Positions 25,410-35,510 of a stretch of DNA of 64,000 nt are shown piece after piece. Origin of the DNA: Spirodela intermedia (Eukaryota; Streptophyta; Magnoliopsida; Alismatales; Araceae); NCBI GenBank assembly GCA_902729315.2, contig LR746280.1:2476501-2540500 (forward strand). Direction: 5' to 3'. The notes below the pieces were generated by a model, which saw nothing but the letters and a program-made list of their open reading frames with translations, was not told the origin of the DNA and searched no databases. Within the stretch, counting starts at the first letter, position 1; each line of letters starts with the position of its first letter. Both the position numbers and the translations under genes were made by a program.

Positions 25410-26129
25410 GTGTCTTTGTGGGGGCAGTTCTCAAGGACCGCAATGAGATTCACGGAAGACTTTGATTTCACTGCGATGAATGAGAAATTCAACAAGGATG
25501 AAGTGTGGGGTCATCTCGGGAGAGGCAGGGACAAGGAAGGGAACGCAGTCGAGGATGAGGCTGACGAGATTGTCTTTGAGGGGGGGGATTCCGAGGAACA
25601 CCCCAAGCCAGATGTCAAGGTACACAGCCTTTGTTCTGCATGAATCTCTCCCTACCCATCGTCCACATATTCGTCCCTTCTGAATTCCTATGGTTCTTGA
25701 CTCTCTCTCTCTCTCTCTCTCTTTCTCTACCTCAGCCGGTCTATGTGAAGGACGACTTCTTTGATTCTCTCTCCTCAAATTCCCTTGGGGGAGGATCGAG
25801 GAACGGCCGAGTCAGGTTCTCTGAGCAAATGAAAATCGACACAGAGGTTTGTGAGATGAGATATACATATATTGTGCCCCATTTTACTTACCAAATTAGG
25901 AAATTATGGCAAGATCAAACTCACCAGGGTTTTATTTTTATTTGCTCATTTTTGAACTTGATGTCTTCAGACCTTCGGAGACTTCCCAAGGCATCGTCCT
26001 GGTCGTGGCGGTGGGCGGGGCTTCCGTGGGGGTGGCGGCGGCGGTGGCCGCTCCAGGGGCTCCTACGGCAGGGCCTATGGATTCAGCGGGCGTGGCCAAG
26101 CCCCCCGGAACAACATGCCCAACAACTGA
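17783..26129 (+). CDS. DCP5: DECAPPING 5 (LSM14/Scd6/RAP55 family)
   Basis: Eight exons: 17783-17936, 19546-19646, 21718-21789, 21868-23094, 24665-24730, 25428-25619, 25736-25846, 25971-26129; 693 residues. DCP5 acts in cytoplasmic P-bodies, promoting mRNA decapping and repressing translation. The LSm14 domain spans about 16-80 ([50 protein letters not shown]). A long Pro/Ser/Leu-rich linker follows, then the FDF box ([23 protein letters not shown] at 552-554), FFD box ([10 protein letters not shown], 612-614), TFG box (TFG 642-644) and an RGG/Gly-rich tail. A short RGRGRGRG exon (5) precedes the FDF exon, as in other plant DCP5 proteins. Exon junctions and phases match the protein family. 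It is longer than Arabidopsis DCP5 (about 610 residues), mainly in the linker, which holds Gly/Pro repeats near 22115-22240. Introns 5 and 6 hold CT microsatellites close to their acceptors. Confidence 0.96.
23536..23602. repeat. (AC)n/(TATC)n/(TA)n compound microsatellite in DCP5 intron 4
   Basis: ACACAC runs, then ATCT units, then TA units within the 1.57-kb intron between exons 4 and 5. Confidence 0.85.
24885..24915. repeat. (CT)n microsatellite in DCP5 intron 5
   Basis: About 15 CT units, 150 bp downstream of exon 5. Confidence 0.9.
25372..25401. repeat. (CT)n tract 26 bp upstream of DCP5 exon 6 acceptor
   Basis: About 15 CT units at the end of intron 5; they extend the polypyrimidine tract before the AG at 25426-25427. 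Confidence 0.9.
25701..25724. repeat. (CT)n tract immediately upstream of DCP5 exon 7 acceptor
   Basis: About 11 CT units ending 11 bp before the AG at 25734-25735. Intron 6 is only 116 bp, so the microsatellite makes up a fifth of it. Confidence 0.9.
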
Positions 26130-26647
26130 TGGAAAACCCAGGTTCATCCGCACTTCCAAGTTTAGGGGAATGAAAGCAGGCACTTTTGTGGGTTCCTGGG
26201 GAAGGATTTTACTTGCTTTTTATGGATGATAATATATGACGGCGGGAGGGCCGGCGTTGACCTTCGCCGCCGCCGCCGCCGGGGGGCGGAGGGAGCGGGT
26301 ACAGGGTTGCCAGAACTCCTCTGCGTTGGTTGTTCCTGCTGCTGTGGTGGTACCTCCTGGATGGGGGGGGGGGGGTTTCTTGACGTAGAAAGGTCGGCGC
26401 TACAGTGGTCTATCTAGCAGATATGCCTTTGCTGTTTCTGAGATGAAGAACATGACTCGATGTTTCTATTTAAGGACTTTGATTCTGCTTTATTTGGAAA
26501 GCCGGCCGGCGGAGGAATACGGTGTGGTGGGGTGTCGAGTGGAGCGGATTGGCAGCGGCCGGATCTCCGGAGGGTGGCTGAGTTGACCTCGTTCGTGGTT
26601 GGCCGATTGGAGCTTGCCACGCGACATTCCCACGCTCACCCACATGG

Positions 26648-26741
26648 CTCTCTCTCTCTCTCACGACCTTCTACAGTGGGCCCAGCCCAAGTAGAAGGTC
26701 GGAGTCACTATTCTTGCCACGTGCCCATTTACGATCACCAA

Positions 26742-26775
<34 letters not shown>

Positions 26776-26888
26776 CCCAGACTGGATGGAGTGGGTCCAA
26801 CCCATGTACAGGGTCAGAATAGCTCTTCTTGCCACATGCCTATTCTACGATCACCAACTTCTCTGTCTCTCTCTCTCTCTCTCTCTCA
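26648..26888 (+). repeat. tandem duplication flanked by (CT)n
   Basis: Two diverged copies (about 26648-26760 and 26761-26888) share 'agtgggcccagcccaagtag'-like sequence, 'aggtc.ga.t', 'ttcttgccac(g/a)tgcc', 'acgatcaccaact' and a (CT)n tail. The first copy keeps a perfect CACGTG G-box; the second has CACATG. Confidence 0.8.
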
Positions 26889-27636
26889 TGGCTGGTCATC
26901 AGAAGCACCGAGCCATATTTTCTCTCGGGCGAGGTGGAATATTGTGATGAACTGGAAGACCTACCTAAATCGAACCGGGCAGGGCCTTGGGACTGTGAAC
27001 CCATTTCAATTTCGTCACCCTTCTCGAGGATTTGCCGTCAGATCAAACAGGGTTTGACCTTTCTTCCTTCTTTGCCGCATGCTGTTCATGTGGCCTCGGG
27101 ATTCCCGCTCTCACCCCCTCCCGTTGACTTCTACCGCTTTGTTTATCCTCGATACCGGGCTGGATGCACGTGACCTAACATTCCGCCGCAGCTCACTTGA
27201 GTTGTAGGCTTGAATTTCTTCGCTGGCAAGGTTTTTCACTCTCTCTCTCTCTGTGATGGTTTACGTATGGAAAGAAGAACGTATCATGGGGGAAGAGAAA
27301 ATAAATGCGAAGAGCGGACTCACATAACAGAGGGGATCGAATCTGAAGGAAGCGAGGAGTGAGCCGCTGTCCCATGGGATCCAGTGGGGAGACTGCAGGT
27401 GTAGAAGAGACGTTGACTCTCAGAGGTATGGGAGTCAACGGTGCAGGTAAGTCCTTTAAAGGCACGAGAGATGGTGGGAGAGAGAGAGAGAGAGAGGAGC
27501 TGGGTTTTAGGAGCTCGTCTTCCCTCTCCTGTCTTATGGAAGTTGAGGGCGGTCATTAAAGAAGAAAGAAAAACTAAGGCTCCGCGGGGGGCATTGAAGA
27601 GCCCCACGTGCTTGATCCATGGAATTATGCAACAAC

Positions 27637-27644
27637 TAGAGAGA

Positions 27645-27692
<48 letters not shown>
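27637..27692. repeat. (GA)n microsatellite upstream of the bHLH gene
   Basis: About 27 GA units, with one interruption, 250 bp upstream of the TATA candidate. GAGA tracts are binding sites for plant BPC/BBR factors by established knowledge. Confidence 0.9.
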
Positions 27693-27696
<4 letters not shown>

Positions 27697-27942
27697 TACT
27701 TCTGATCTCTCTTCGGTTATCCTCTCTGTTATTCTGTTCACTCTTCAACTCTCGCTCTCTCTCTGTGTCACTTACTCTCATTCCGTCTTCTCGTCAACAC
27801 TCTCATTCCGTCTGCTGATTCATGGCAGCTGACGGAACCCTAATCCTAAAATAGCATTAAAAACGTACCCTAGGCAAGTGCCCTCTCGTGATCACTCACA
27901 GACACAGCCTGGTTGCTTCCGTTCTCCACTTCTCTCTTCTCC

Positions 27943-27949
27943 TATATAG
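27943..27949 (+). promoter_or_regulatory. candidate TATA box of the RSL bHLH gene
   Basis: TATATAG within 'ctcctatatagccgca', 312 bp upstream of the bHLH ATG. It predicts a start near 27972, so the compound repeat that follows would be transcribed. Confidence 0.55.
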
Positions 27950-27979
27950 CCGCAGACTCCATACGTACTCTAGGGGAGG

Positions 27980-28146
27980 GAGAGAGAGAGAGAGAGAGAG
28001 GAATAGGAAGAAGAAGAAGAAGAAGAAGAAGAAGAAGAAGAAGAAGAAGAAGAAGAAGAAGAAGAAGAAGAAGAAGAAGAAGAAGAAGAAGAAGAAGAAG
28101 AAGAAGAAGAAGAAGAAGACACTCCCTCTCTCTCTCTCTCTCTCTC
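27980..28146 (+). repeat. (GA)11-(GAA)37-(CT)10 compound repeat in the predicted 5' leader
   Basis: GA units at 27980-28001, an uninterrupted GAA tract at 28007-28119 (113 bp), then CT units at 28126-28146. The flanking GA and CT blocks are complementary, so the RNA could form a stem of about 20 bp capped by the GAA loop. The tract ends 108 bp before the bHLH start codon. Confidence 0.95.
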
Positions 28147-28152
28147 GCGTCA

Positions 28153-28182
28153 ATGAGCAGGCACCGATCCGTACAACCCTGA
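28153..28182 (+). CDS. 9-residue upstream ORF in the bHLH leader
   Basis: ATG at 28153, immediately after the CT block, encodes MSRHRSVQP and stops at 28182, 72 bp before the main ATG. It is the only upstream ATG between the predicted start of transcription and 28255. Translation is not shown by the sequence; conservation in relatives would be needed. Confidence 0.4.
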   Translation: MSRHRSVQP

Positions 28183-28254
28183 CGCCTCTTCCTCTTCCTC
28201 CCCACCTTCCATCTGTCCTCCAATTCCTTCCTCACCTTCGGCACTTCTTCGTCC

Positions 28255-30321
28255 ATGGCGCCAGCGAGGGATCACAGCTCAATCTCGCGCGCTGACTTTT
28301 CCCCGGGGCCGGCACCGCCCTCTCCTCTCCAGTTCTCCTACCATTACAGAGGTTGCACCAACGCCGCCGCTGCCGCCGTCAAGCTCCAGGACTCGACCAT
28401 TCTGGCCCAGCCGCCATTGAACCATCCCCTCGGCCGTCTCTCCTCCCCGACCAACTACACCGGCGGCCTTCTCTCTCTAGGATCCCACTCCATCCTCAGC
28501 TTCAAGGCCCTCTCGGAGAGCTCCTCTTCCAACTCCTCCATGCTCAGCTTCGAGCAAGACAACCTCAAGGGCCCCCACCGCCGGAAAACCCCGGCGGCAG
28601 CGGTGGCCGCCGGCGATCAAGAGATGAACTGCTTCGAGATCTCCAGCTGTTACGAGCAGGTGGCGGAGACTGTGAGGGAGAACCAGAGAGAGGAGGAATT
28701 CGGGTGGTTCTGCTCCGAGGAGATTATCGGCGGCGATGGCGGCCTCCAAAAGCGGCCTAACTCGGTATTCTTTTCTGGGTTCCTTCTTCTATTTTAGTTC
28801 GATGCTCTTAATTACACGCAGAAGATCCTAATCATGGGTGCTGTTTGATTGTTTCAACCATCTAAACTGTTCATAATTTCTCCGATTTCAGTGGTGATGA
28901 TGAAATCATGAACCCCTCGTTTCTCATCTATTAAAAATTACAAGATCCCTATCATCGATAAACGCTTTATTTCCATCGATAATAATCACAAAGTAACTCC
29001 ATTCCTCCTTTCCTTCGCATGTATGAGATCCTAATTGTCAATAATTTCTTGACTACTACTTCACATATATTTTCTTTTCGCAAAATTTAGCAATGTATCT
29101 ATTGCCCACAATCCCTTGATGGCTATCTACTGTAATTGCATGTTAAATATATACATAATTTAATACATCATATAAAAATATTATATTTTTTGTCACTATA
29201 TATATATGTATACATTTTAGAAAAATATACCTCTCTAACATACGCATACATGACTTTGTTGGGGCTACCTATTCTCATAGGGTGCTGAGGGCATGGGTTC
29301 TAAGAGACATTGTGCTACCACCCACAGCAAATCCAAGTCCAAAGTCAACACCTGCAAGGATCCTCAGAGCGTCGCAGCAAAGGTACCCACTATCATTTCA
29401 TACGAACGTAGCGTTATGTTATAATTCCTCCATCCCTTGTCAACTGGGTTTGAGGAGTCAGATGGTCAAACAAGATGATGTGCTCTTGCTCATGGTAGAA
29501 TCAGGGATGCGTGTTTCACATTAAACTTGCTCCCTCTACCCGCAACCAATTGGGTTTGACTTAGACAGCCAAACCGTTGATTAGTTAATGGTACTAACCA
29601 TCCCAAAAATTAAAATGTGTTCTTGCTTGTGGCTTAGAACCGACGGGAGAGGATAAGCGAGCGGCTGAAGATATTACAAGATTTGGTGCCCAACGGAACA
29701 AAGGTGAGCGCTTTTTCTTCCCAACTTTCTCTAAAATTGGGAAATTTTATGATCATTATGACTATAATCTTTTCAAGTGACTCTCCCATAATTAGTGCAG
29801 GTTGATTTGGTCACCATGCTGGAGAAAGCCATAAGCTACGTCAAGTTTCTCCAGTTACAAGTGAAGGTGACGTTCGATTGAGGCTGTGCCTCCTCAGAAT
29901 TATCTAATCTTAATGGTGATTTAAAAACTGAATATTATGTTAACTATTTAAAAAAAAATAAATCATGTATGGATAAAGAGAAAGATGACCCTTTACTATT
30001 TTCACAAGATCAATTTTATCTAGTTGAATATATGATGCTTAAGCAAGACTCTCTTGAAATAATCTTATCCACAAAAAAGTCTGAATATCATCATAAAAGG
30101 GGTGGGTTTCCTCTTCTTTTGGACAACAGAAGTCTCTTGAATAATATTATCTACAAAAAAGTCTGAATATCAACATGAAAGGGGTTTCCTTTTCTTTTGG
30201 ATAACAGGTGCTTGCAACAGACGAGTTTTGGCCTCCGGACGGTGGGAAAGCTCCGGAGCTGGCGCAGGTGAAGGAAGCCATCGACGCCATCCTCGCGTCG
30301 CACAACGGGAGCCCCTCGTGA
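28255..30321 (+). CDS. class I RSL bHLH transcription factor (RHD6/RSL1-like)
   Basis: Five exons: 28255-28764, 29281-29382, 29638-29703, 29801-29866, 30208-30321; 285 residues, close to Arabidopsis RHD6 (298). Class I RSL factors act in the nucleus and start root-hair cell differentiation, upstream of class II RSL genes. The bHLH lies at about 198-248: DPQSVAAK|NRRERISERLKILQDLVPNGTK|VDLVTMLEKAISYVKFLQLQVK, with each exon boundary exactly at the family's conserved intron sites. The conserved C-terminal extension VLATDEFWPPDGGKAPELAQ separates class I RSL (RHD6/RSL1) from RSL2-5. The N-terminal exon is low-complexity and Ser/Ala-rich, with the FSYHYRG and conserved acidic stretch FEISSCYEQVAETVRENQRE. 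Start context CCATGG fits. Intron 4 holds a tandem duplication that includes a second acceptor. Which of RHD6 or RSL1 it corresponds to cannot be told. Confidence 0.95.
30045..30207 (+). repeat. tandem duplication in bHLH intron 4, including its 3' splice site
   Basis: Copy A (30045-30129) and copy B (30130-30207) are about 80-85 bp and share 'ctcttgaa.aat.tta', 'acaaaaaagtctgaatatca' and 'tcttttgga(c/t)aacag'. Each ends in a potential acceptor CAG; the downstream one (30206-30207) gives the conserved VLATDEFW exon. Confidence 0.92.
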
Positions 30322-30583
30322 TCGGAGGAGAGGCGAAGAAGTTAGATATGAACAGAACCAGTTCTTCACGATGAGGAAATAAGTTTTTTTTTTTTTTTTT
30401 TTTGTTGCGTGGGTTTCCTCTCGGGGAGCTTATTTCTCTCCGTATCGTGAGTCAGAACTGATTTACGCCACATTTTTTTCTAAGGATGCTTCGGATTCTG
30501 CTAAATAAAAAGGAAACAATATCAGGGTCTCATTTTCCTGGGCGCTGCCGCTGACAGCTGGGAGCTGGATTGACTCAAACACT

Positions 30584-30586
<3 letters not shown>

Positions 30587-30634
<48 letters not shown>
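30587..30634. repeat. (GA)24 microsatellite
   Basis: Uninterrupted GA units about 265 bp after the bHLH stop codon. Confidence 0.95.
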
Positions 30635-30637
<3 letters not shown>

Positions 30638-30943
30638 CGAACACTGAGAATTGACTCCCGTAATTCTTGGGAGGAGAGAACGCGACCACCGACCATTTCA
30701 GTTCTGAAGTTTTTTTTATTTTTATGACCAATATATGTCCAGCCCTGAAATAAATAACGTAAAATGGTGTCTTGGTCATGGATTTCGGAGTATTATATGC
30801 TCCAAGGGAGCTTTTCTCAAGGCTGGGCAGGTCCATGCTCATGATCTTGGGATGATCGCCCAGAGTCTCTACGTGCCGGCTCAATCGACTCCCACGCAAA
30901 TTGCAATCTGTCACGCCTCTTCGAAGCGTGAACGGGTACAACT

Positions 30944-31007
30944 ATATCTATATCTATATATCTATCTATATATATATACCGAGAGAGAGAGAGAGAGAGA
31001 GAGAGAG
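30944..31007. repeat. (ATCT)n/(TA)n followed by (GA)13
   Basis: TATCTA-type repeats at about 30944-30978, then GA units at 30981-31007. Confidence 0.9.
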
Positions 31008-31144
31008 GGTTATTAAAAAAGAAGAATATAAGAAATGCAAAATGACCCATTTAGTTTATTGAGTTTGGTCTCAACGGGCCTGACTGGGACATGTCAGGCC
31101 CACGACAAGATCAGATGTGAAGGTGAGAAGCCCATCTTTGCTTC

Positions 31145-31223
31145 CTCTCTCTCTCTCTCTCTCTCTCTCTTGCTCTCTCTCACACACACGCACACTCACA
31201 CTCACAGAGAGAGAGAGAGAGAG
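31145..31223. repeat. (CT)n-(CA)n-(GA)n inverted microsatellite
   Basis: CT units (31145-31181, with one TG interruption), CA/CTCACA units (31182-31206) and GA units (31207-31223). The CT and GA arms are complementary, with a CA-rich loop. Confidence 0.9.
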
Positions 31224-31796
31224 GGCCGGTCCAGTTAGCCTATAGTGGCTAGTCTATTCACTTTTTTATTCTCTTTGTTTGAATCTTGGGTGTTATGATT
31301 ATTGAAGGTACCACATTATTCATAAAGCCGTGGAAACTGCACGAACTTGAACAAAAGCCAGAGAGAGTACGCTCTTCGGGGCAACCACTCTGCCATCTCT
31401 CTCCCTCCCACTCCTGCCCCCCTCAACTCCCTCCCTCCCTCTCTCTCTCTCTCTATCTCGGTTCTGAGTTTGGTACGAGTTCAGACAAAGGATTCTCATT
31501 TGTGCAATCTCCCCAAAATCGTTCCCAAATTAGACAGTTCCAGTGAGCACGAATGGACAGAACCATACAGAAATCTGGTAAGAATGAATGGAGAAACCCA
31601 CAGAGAAAGCGGCTGGTTTGACCCAACACATTTGATAAGAGTAGACAAAATTGAGAGCTCTGTTGGAGAAACGTACCATTTTCTAGCAACATTAGATCCC
31701 TCCCCACTTTAAGTAGAAGAAGAAATCATGGGAATTGGGAACTGATCTACCATTAATATGATTCCTGCAAACAGAAGAAAATGAAGCTGCCTGTGT

Positions 31797-34432
31797 CTAG
31801 TCGGCACCGTTCCGGAGTGCCTCGCCGCCCTTGCCAACCGTGGGGGTGATCACGGCGAGGACCACAAAGCCACCGAGGACGACGAGGAGGATGCCCAGAA
31901 GGTTCACCAGGAATGCCTCAGACGAGTACCGCGATATCTCTCTGTTACTCTGCAGGAAGGTCGCCTTCTCCAGGATCCCAGTGACGGCAGTGGCAATTCC
32001 AAGGGCATAGATGTAGACCCCCAAGAACACATGCCATGGAAGGAGGAAGACCCTGCTGCTCCTCGAACCACCCGGGTACCAGAATGTGGCGAATGCCAAA
32101 GCCCACTGGAGGAAGATCGCAGGGAAATTAGGCTGAGGGTGAAATGGAGGAGGAGCAGGAGCCAGTCACCTGGATGCTGAAGGAGATGAGGGACGCCAGG
32201 CCTAGCCATGAGTGGAGGCTGTAGAAGTTGTCGATGCCCTTCTCGTTGTGGAATTTAATGGCCGCCCACACACCGACGACCCCCAAGCAGAGCGCAAGGA
32301 ACAGAACAGAGAGGTGCGCCGCCTTCTTGAAGTTCTTGGTCCCCGGCATCGTCTTGTACACGAGCATGGCTGGAGACCGTCACACGAGGAGTTTTAATCA
32401 GCAATGAAATGAAATCTGTTCATGGGTAGCTTCGATAGATGCAGCAAGTGGCTGATTTCTGTCATCAAAGTATATTTTTTGCTCCGGATCATTGATGGCG
32501 GGAAGTTTCTCACTTTAAGAGGGAGAGTATACTGAAGAATATGATTGCTGGCTCGGAATTTCCCGCAACATTTCCTTGGCAGGTATTTAATAAAAAAAAT
32601 TGCATATTAATCTTTGAGACACTCCAATTTTTCATTGATGCTCATCAAAACAACCAGAAGTTGCATAATCCCTTGAACAAGCAACTAGCCATAGAAGAAG
32701 AAAGAGGCACTAAGCGTTTTAAACGAATATTTCTTAATTTATCTTATTCCTCATTTTCTTCTGGGGCCAGAAACTTCAAGAGAAGACAATTGCAAGTGGG
32801 CACATTATGATATGTGTAGGCACGGATCCATAGCCATGTTCTGATGCCCATAACATTTCTATGAACACTTTTTTATTTTCCATATTCAATCTCTTAAAAT
32901 GATGGAGTTTCACTGAAAGGCCGAATTCATTGTGAGGTCATATATTTCGACGAACTTCATGATTTTCCTCTGGTTATTCAAGAAAATAAAACATACAATC
33001 AACAATTTATTGCAATAGTGTGAGGGAGTATATAATGGCATACCTTCTCCGTATACAAGTATAAAGCCAATCACCATTAGTACAGGATGAACCTACAAAG
33101 AATAGTCCACATGTGAATTAAAAAAAAAAAACGTATATATATATATAATACTCTGTTTTACATCGTTATCACACCTTCATCATCAGATAAAAATCTACCA
33201 AACCGCACAAAAATAAGCCAATTTCTCTCATGTCTCAGAGAATTCTATGTAAAATAACCAACATTTTCTCTCGCTCCTTTCTTTCCTTCTCTTCAACAAA
33301 AGCAATCACCAATCCTAGGTCTACAATGAGAATCCTCTCTAACCACCAAAAGGATGGTTCAGGAGTATGCGATGATAATGGTCTCATATTGGTAACTATA
33401 TAGGATGATAGCAATGATTTCTCAAGATCTGAAACTGATGCCCAGATTAAGGGATAAGGCCTGACATTGGCGTGAAATCACGATTCAAGTTTAAGGAAAA
33501 GAAAAAATACTTTGGACAACGGATTAAAAAAGAAAGGAACATGATACCAGTCGAGTCATCACCCTGAAAAACCTACACTGACCTTGAATATTAAAGCATA
33601 AAATCTTCTTCTTTACTTTCACCAACTAGTCTCTCGCCTCATATCATGATCCAACCTATGGCTGTCGCAGTTTTCATCAGAGAACCAATTCAAATCGTTA
33701 TAAATCCTTAGTACCCTTTTTATTTTCAGCTTAATTGAAAATAGCATTTTTTTTGCTCCTGATTTCCCTTCAGTTATTCGTCCGATGTCCATCCTAAGAC
33801 CAGAATTTCCTCCGATCTGGCTACATTGACGTGAGTAAATCTCGCACAAACAGAGTTTAGATCGAGAAAAAACTTGAAAACGTTTGGGTCAATGAGGAAA
33901 ATTTCAGATGCGAACTGAAGTCTGTACATCAATTTGTACACGGTCTGCCGCAGTTCAAGTCACAAGAGTGGGAAAATGACAACCACAGTCCAACCTAAGA
34001 CCAGAATTTCCTCCGATCTGTCCACAGTGACGCAAGAAAATCTCCCACAAGCAGAGTTTAGACCGAGGAAAATTTGAAATGTGCGGATCAACAAGGAAAA
34101 TTTCAGATGCGATCTGAAGTCCGTCCATCAATTTATACACGGTCTGTGGGACCACTCGCAGCCCCAGTTCCCTTCACAAGAATGGGAAAATGACAAGTAA
34201 ACAAGAGCATCCACAATAGCCACAACTATCAGACGACAAGTCGCAAGAAGTGGAGCGAGGGGAGAGGAGCACCAAGAGGATTTACGTTGAAGATGAGGTC
34301 CTTGTTGTCGGAGAAGAGGGCCATTCCGCCACGGAAGCGCACGACCCACGCGATCACCATGGCGGCGGCGGCGGCGCCGAATAGCCGGATGAGGAATACG
34401 ATCGGGAAGCGGACCACCGGCGGGGACGCCAT
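31797..34432 (-). CDS. transmembrane ascorbate-dependent cytochrome b561 (ACYB-2/CYB561A type)
   Basis: Four exons (minus): 34286-34432, 33044-33092, 32170-32369, 31797-32105; 234 residues (family about 230-240). CYB561 proteins carry electrons from cytosolic ascorbate across the tonoplast or another membrane, regenerating ascorbate or reducing ferric chelates. Six hydrophobic helices are visible. The four haem-ligand histidines of the family are present: H51 (FNVHPV), H84 (KKAAHLSV), H118 (YSLHSWLG) and H157 (LLPWHVF). The ascorbate-site stretch GTKNFKKAAH and the YPGGSRSSR loop match the Arabidopsis ACYB-2 type best. ATG 34432 starts MASPPVVRFPIVFLIRLFG. The 49-nt exon 2 encodes VHPVLMVIGFILVYGE. 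Intron 1 (1.19 kb) carries a tandem duplication. Exact membrane location is inferred from relatives. Confidence 0.95.
33788..34196 (-). repeat. 200-bp tandem duplication in cytochrome b561 intron 1
   Basis: Copy A about 33788-33982 and copy B about 33989-34196. They share 'cctaagaccagaatttcctc', 'agagtttaga.cgag', 'aggaaaatttcagatgcga', 'catcaattt.tacacggtct' and 'gggaaaatgacaa'. Copy B has about 15 extra bases. Confidence 0.92.
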
Positions 34433-34651
34433 CTCCAAGCTGAGGGCCAGAAAAGATGACGGAGGGGTTAGAGGCAATCTATCTCCCTCCTCCGCCTCCG
34501 TCACGGCAAGGGGGAAACCGGCGAGGAGCAGCGGACGATCTCGATCTCGATCTCGCCGGCGGCAGCTCCAGCGTCTTCCCGATCGGCCCTCTCCTGCGTC
34601 GAATGCTAGCCACTTTGGTTTCTTCTAGAAACCCATCTGCTTCTTTGACTC

Positions 34652-34686
<35 letters not shown>

Positions 34687-35213
34687 AGAAAGCAGGGTGC
34701 ATTGACATCCTAACTGACGTGGACGAATCATATTTTTTCTCCCAATTTGACTTTCAAGGCTGATGACTAATAATAAAAAAGTATTTTATTCAATCAAATA
34801 AATCATCGGGCATGAGAGGGAGAAAGCAGAAAGAAGTGTGTATTGACGCCCTAACTGACTTGGTCAAATAATATTTTTTCTTCCGATTTTATTCTCAAAT
34901 AAAAAATATTTTATTAAATAAATGTAATCATTTTTAATAAAACATCCCCGGGCATGAGAGAGGAGGAGAGAGAGAGAGAGGAAAGCGGCGTGCATTGGCA
35001 TCCTAACTGACGTGGACGAATCATATTCTTCTCTTCCAATTTGATTCTGAAGGTTTATGACTAATAATAAAAAAGGGTATGTTATTAAACTGATGTAATT
35101 ACTTTTTTGAAAACAAACCCGGATATGAGACCTCGTACTCAAATACCGGAAAATTTGGAACTTTTTTTCGAAAGATTTTGGGTTCTTCTGGCAGGTCCTC
35201 CGTCCATCCGTCC
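34433..35213. other. b561 upstream region and intergenic DNA
   Basis: Upstream (promoter side) of the minus-strand b561 gene. It has a (GA)16 tract at 34653-34685 and then three diverged copies of a segment around 'gcattgacatcctaactgac' and 'aataataaaaaag', near 34700-34790, 34845-34930 and 34990-35090, each preceded by a GAGAGA-rich end. No gene seen. Confidence 0.6.
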
Positions 35214-35510
35214 ATCCATCGCCGGCGGCGAGCGATCAGAGCCCTCCACCGGAGATGCTCATCAACTCCGTCGGCCCTTGCCGGAGCAAAGGTCACTCCT
35301 TCTCCGGGAGATCCTCCATCACCGGCGGCGAGCCACCGGAGATCTCTCCATAGCCCTCCTTATCCGACAGGTCATCCATCGCCGGAGGCGAGTGATGGGA
35401 GATCTCTCCACAGCCTTTCTCCGGTAGGTCTTCCATCGCCGGAGGGGGCGAGCAACGGGAGATCTCTCCACCTCCGGTGGCTGATTATCGACTCCGTCGG
35501 CTCTCGCCGG
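35214..35510 (+). repeat. GC-rich degenerate minisatellite
   Basis: Four to five imperfect units of about 55-60 bp built from CCATC(G/A)CCGG(C/A)GG, GGCGAG and 'gggagatctctccac'. It lies between the 3' side of the SPARK gene and the b561 promoter. Confidence 0.75.

Larger units (their letters stand above)
26130..27942. other. intergenic region between DCP5 and the RSL bHLH gene
   Basis: No gene recognised. It holds the DCP5 3' UTR, a (CCG)n patch near 26266-26282, a G-run near 26366-26376, a duplicated CT-flanked segment (26648-26888), and GA runs at 27479-27495 and 27637-27692 upstream of the next gene's TATA box. Confidence 0.6.
30322..31796. other. intergenic region between bHLH and cytochrome b561 genes
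   Basis: Convergent 3' ends; no gene recognised. It contains a poly-T near 30385-30402 and several GA/CT microsatellites listed separately. The last 100 bp are probably the 3' UTR of the b561 gene. Confidence 0.6.
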
